A stretch of 7,027 nt of DNA. Origin: an uncultured beta proteobacterium (lineage in GTDB: Bacteria; Pseudomonadota; Gammaproteobacteria; Burkholderiales; Burkholderiaceae). The notes beneath the pieces were generated by a model. The model was not told the origin of the DNA and ran no database searches. It saw only the letters and a list, made by a program, of their open reading frames with translations. The translations under genes and the position numbers were made by a program. The DNA lies in the NCBI GenBank assembly GCA_903930665.1, contig CAIYZI010000036.1, positions 1 to 7,027 of the forward strand. Reading direction: 5' to 3'. Position 1 is the first letter of the stretch, and each line of letters begins with the position of its first letter. Shown piece by piece: positions 6,324 through 7,027 of this stretch.

Positions 6324-6974
6324 ATGTTTAATGTTACAAGGGGTTCGGAGCCCTTCGCAATAAATTCGACCACGTACAACGATCCACTTCTCATTAAAGA
6401 ATTGCATTCAATCTTCCTTGGAAAATGCTATCTTTGTGAACGAGACAATCTTCCGGATCCTGAAATTGAACATTTCATTCCGCATAAAGGCATACCCAAT
6501 CTTAAATTTAACTGGAGCAACCTCTATTACTCATGTTCGCGTTGTAATAGCCTAAAGAGCGCCACTCATGTTAATTTGTTGGATTGTTGCGATGCCAATC
6601 TTGATGTTTTTAGACTAATAGAGTGCAATATGCCGGCCTCGCCAGACAAGCCCATTTTAGTTAAACCAACACAAACCCCTGCCAATCAAATCATCTTAAA
6701 TACCGTAGCCTTATTGGAGCGTTGTTACAACGCCGAAGATACTGGCATACGTGGCATTACCCGAAGCGTATTAATTGATGATCTTTTTAAACTGTATTCG
6801 GAGTTACTAAAACTAAGAATTTTATTGACGGAAAAAAGTACAGGGCAAACCGAAAGGCAGCATGCTAAAGATCGCGTAAATCAAATGTTAAAAGCTAATT
6901 TTTCATTCTCTGTTTTTTGGCGTTGGTATATCGAAGGAGATAGCAAACTTAAGTTAGAGCTTGCCAAGCCTTAA
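6324..6974 (+). CDS. HNH endonuclease, PtuB-like (Septu-type)
   Basis: This 216-residue HNH nuclease is the expected partner of the ATPase. The HNH/zinc module lies at residues 33-78: GKCYLCE with Cys35 and Cys38, EIEHF with the catalytic His50, NWSNLYYSC with Asn66 and Cys71, and CNSLK with Cys74, Asn75 and Lys78. This fits the PtuB pattern C-x-x-C, IEHf-P, W-NL--sC--CN--K. The C-terminal ~110 residues are mostly helical and have no motif I recognise. I chose the ATG at 6324, one base after the ATPase stop (TAG-T-ATG), with AGGA eight bases before it. A TTG at 6303 would add seven residues but lacks comparable support. The tight spacing implies co-translation with the ATPase. In Septu the ATPase binds and controls the nuclease, which cuts DNA on phage infection; activity here is inferred. 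Confidence 0.88.
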   Translation: MFNVTRGSEPFAINSTTYNDPLLIKELHSIFLGKCYLCERDNLPDPEIEHFIPHKGIPNLKFNWSNLYYSCSRCNSLKSATHVNLLDCCDANLDVFRLIECNMPASPDKPILVKPTQTPANQIILNTVALLERCYNAEDTGIRGITRSVLIDDLFKLYSELLKLRILLTEKSTGQTERQHAKDRVNQMLKANFSFSVFWRWYIEGDSKLKLELAKP

Positions 6975-7027
6975 TTACATGCTTTTGCCACCCTCATTTA
7001 TTCAATTTTTTGGAAATTTCCAGGATA
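6975..7027. other. Non-coding end of window with GGAAATTTCC palindrome
   Basis: Downstream of the HNH gene no terminator is visible. A perfect 10-bp palindrome GGAAATTTCC (7012-7021) follows a T-run. The last 12 bases (7016-7027) match the reverse complement of the 4248-4259 repeat at 10 of 12 positions. The region is cut by the window end. Confidence 0.3.

Noticed and set aside
5084..6974. Retron (reverse transcriptase plus msr/msd) associated with the ATPase-HNH pair
   Set aside because: No reverse-transcriptase motif or structured non-coding RNA is visible upstream; the space is occupied by the DUF3883 remnant. A retron outside the window cannot be excluded.

Overview
The window looks like a piece of a betaproteobacterial chromosome, most likely from Burkholderiaceae and possibly a Polynucleobacter-like freshwater bacterium. 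The basis is the betaproteobacterial character of GroEL/GroES, a three-gene (split alpha subunit) transhydrogenase operon and moderate base composition. The genus is an inference from pattern recognition and was not searched.

Left part (1-2030), plus strand: the 3' end of a pnt operon. It holds the last 34 codons of the soluble alpha subunit 1, the short membrane subunit alpha 2 and the complete beta subunit of the proton-translocating NAD(P) transhydrogenase, followed by a strong hairpin terminator. A second hairpin just beyond it terminates the convergent groE operon.

Middle (2031-4199), minus strand: groES-groEL, read leftward. The upstream region is well resolved: a sigma70-type promoter (TTGAAA, 18 bp, TATAAT) abuts and shares one base with a CIRCE operator for HrcA, and the same -35 also fits a sigma32-like promoter. 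This is core housekeeping and heat-shock DNA.

Right part (4200-7027): an accessory segment, visibly more A/T-rich in its plus-strand genes. It starts with a non-coding stretch carrying repeats that resemble the end of a mobile element. Next, on the minus strand, comes a DUF3883-type (PD-(D/E)XK-like) gene split by a frameshift. Divergent from it, on the plus strand, is a two-gene module of an AAA/SMC-like ATPase (PtuA-like) and an HNH nuclease (PtuB-like), the arrangement of the Septu anti-phage system and of the effector pair of some retrons. No reverse transcriptase is present in the window.

The most notable point is the ATPase 5' end. Its Walker A motif is encoded upstream of the first usable ATG, in a frame that has no ATG, GTG or TTG after an in-frame TAG. 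Either the start is non-canonical or the gene is broken. With the split DUF3883 gene next to it, this suggests a decaying or recently rearranged defence locus inserted beside groE.
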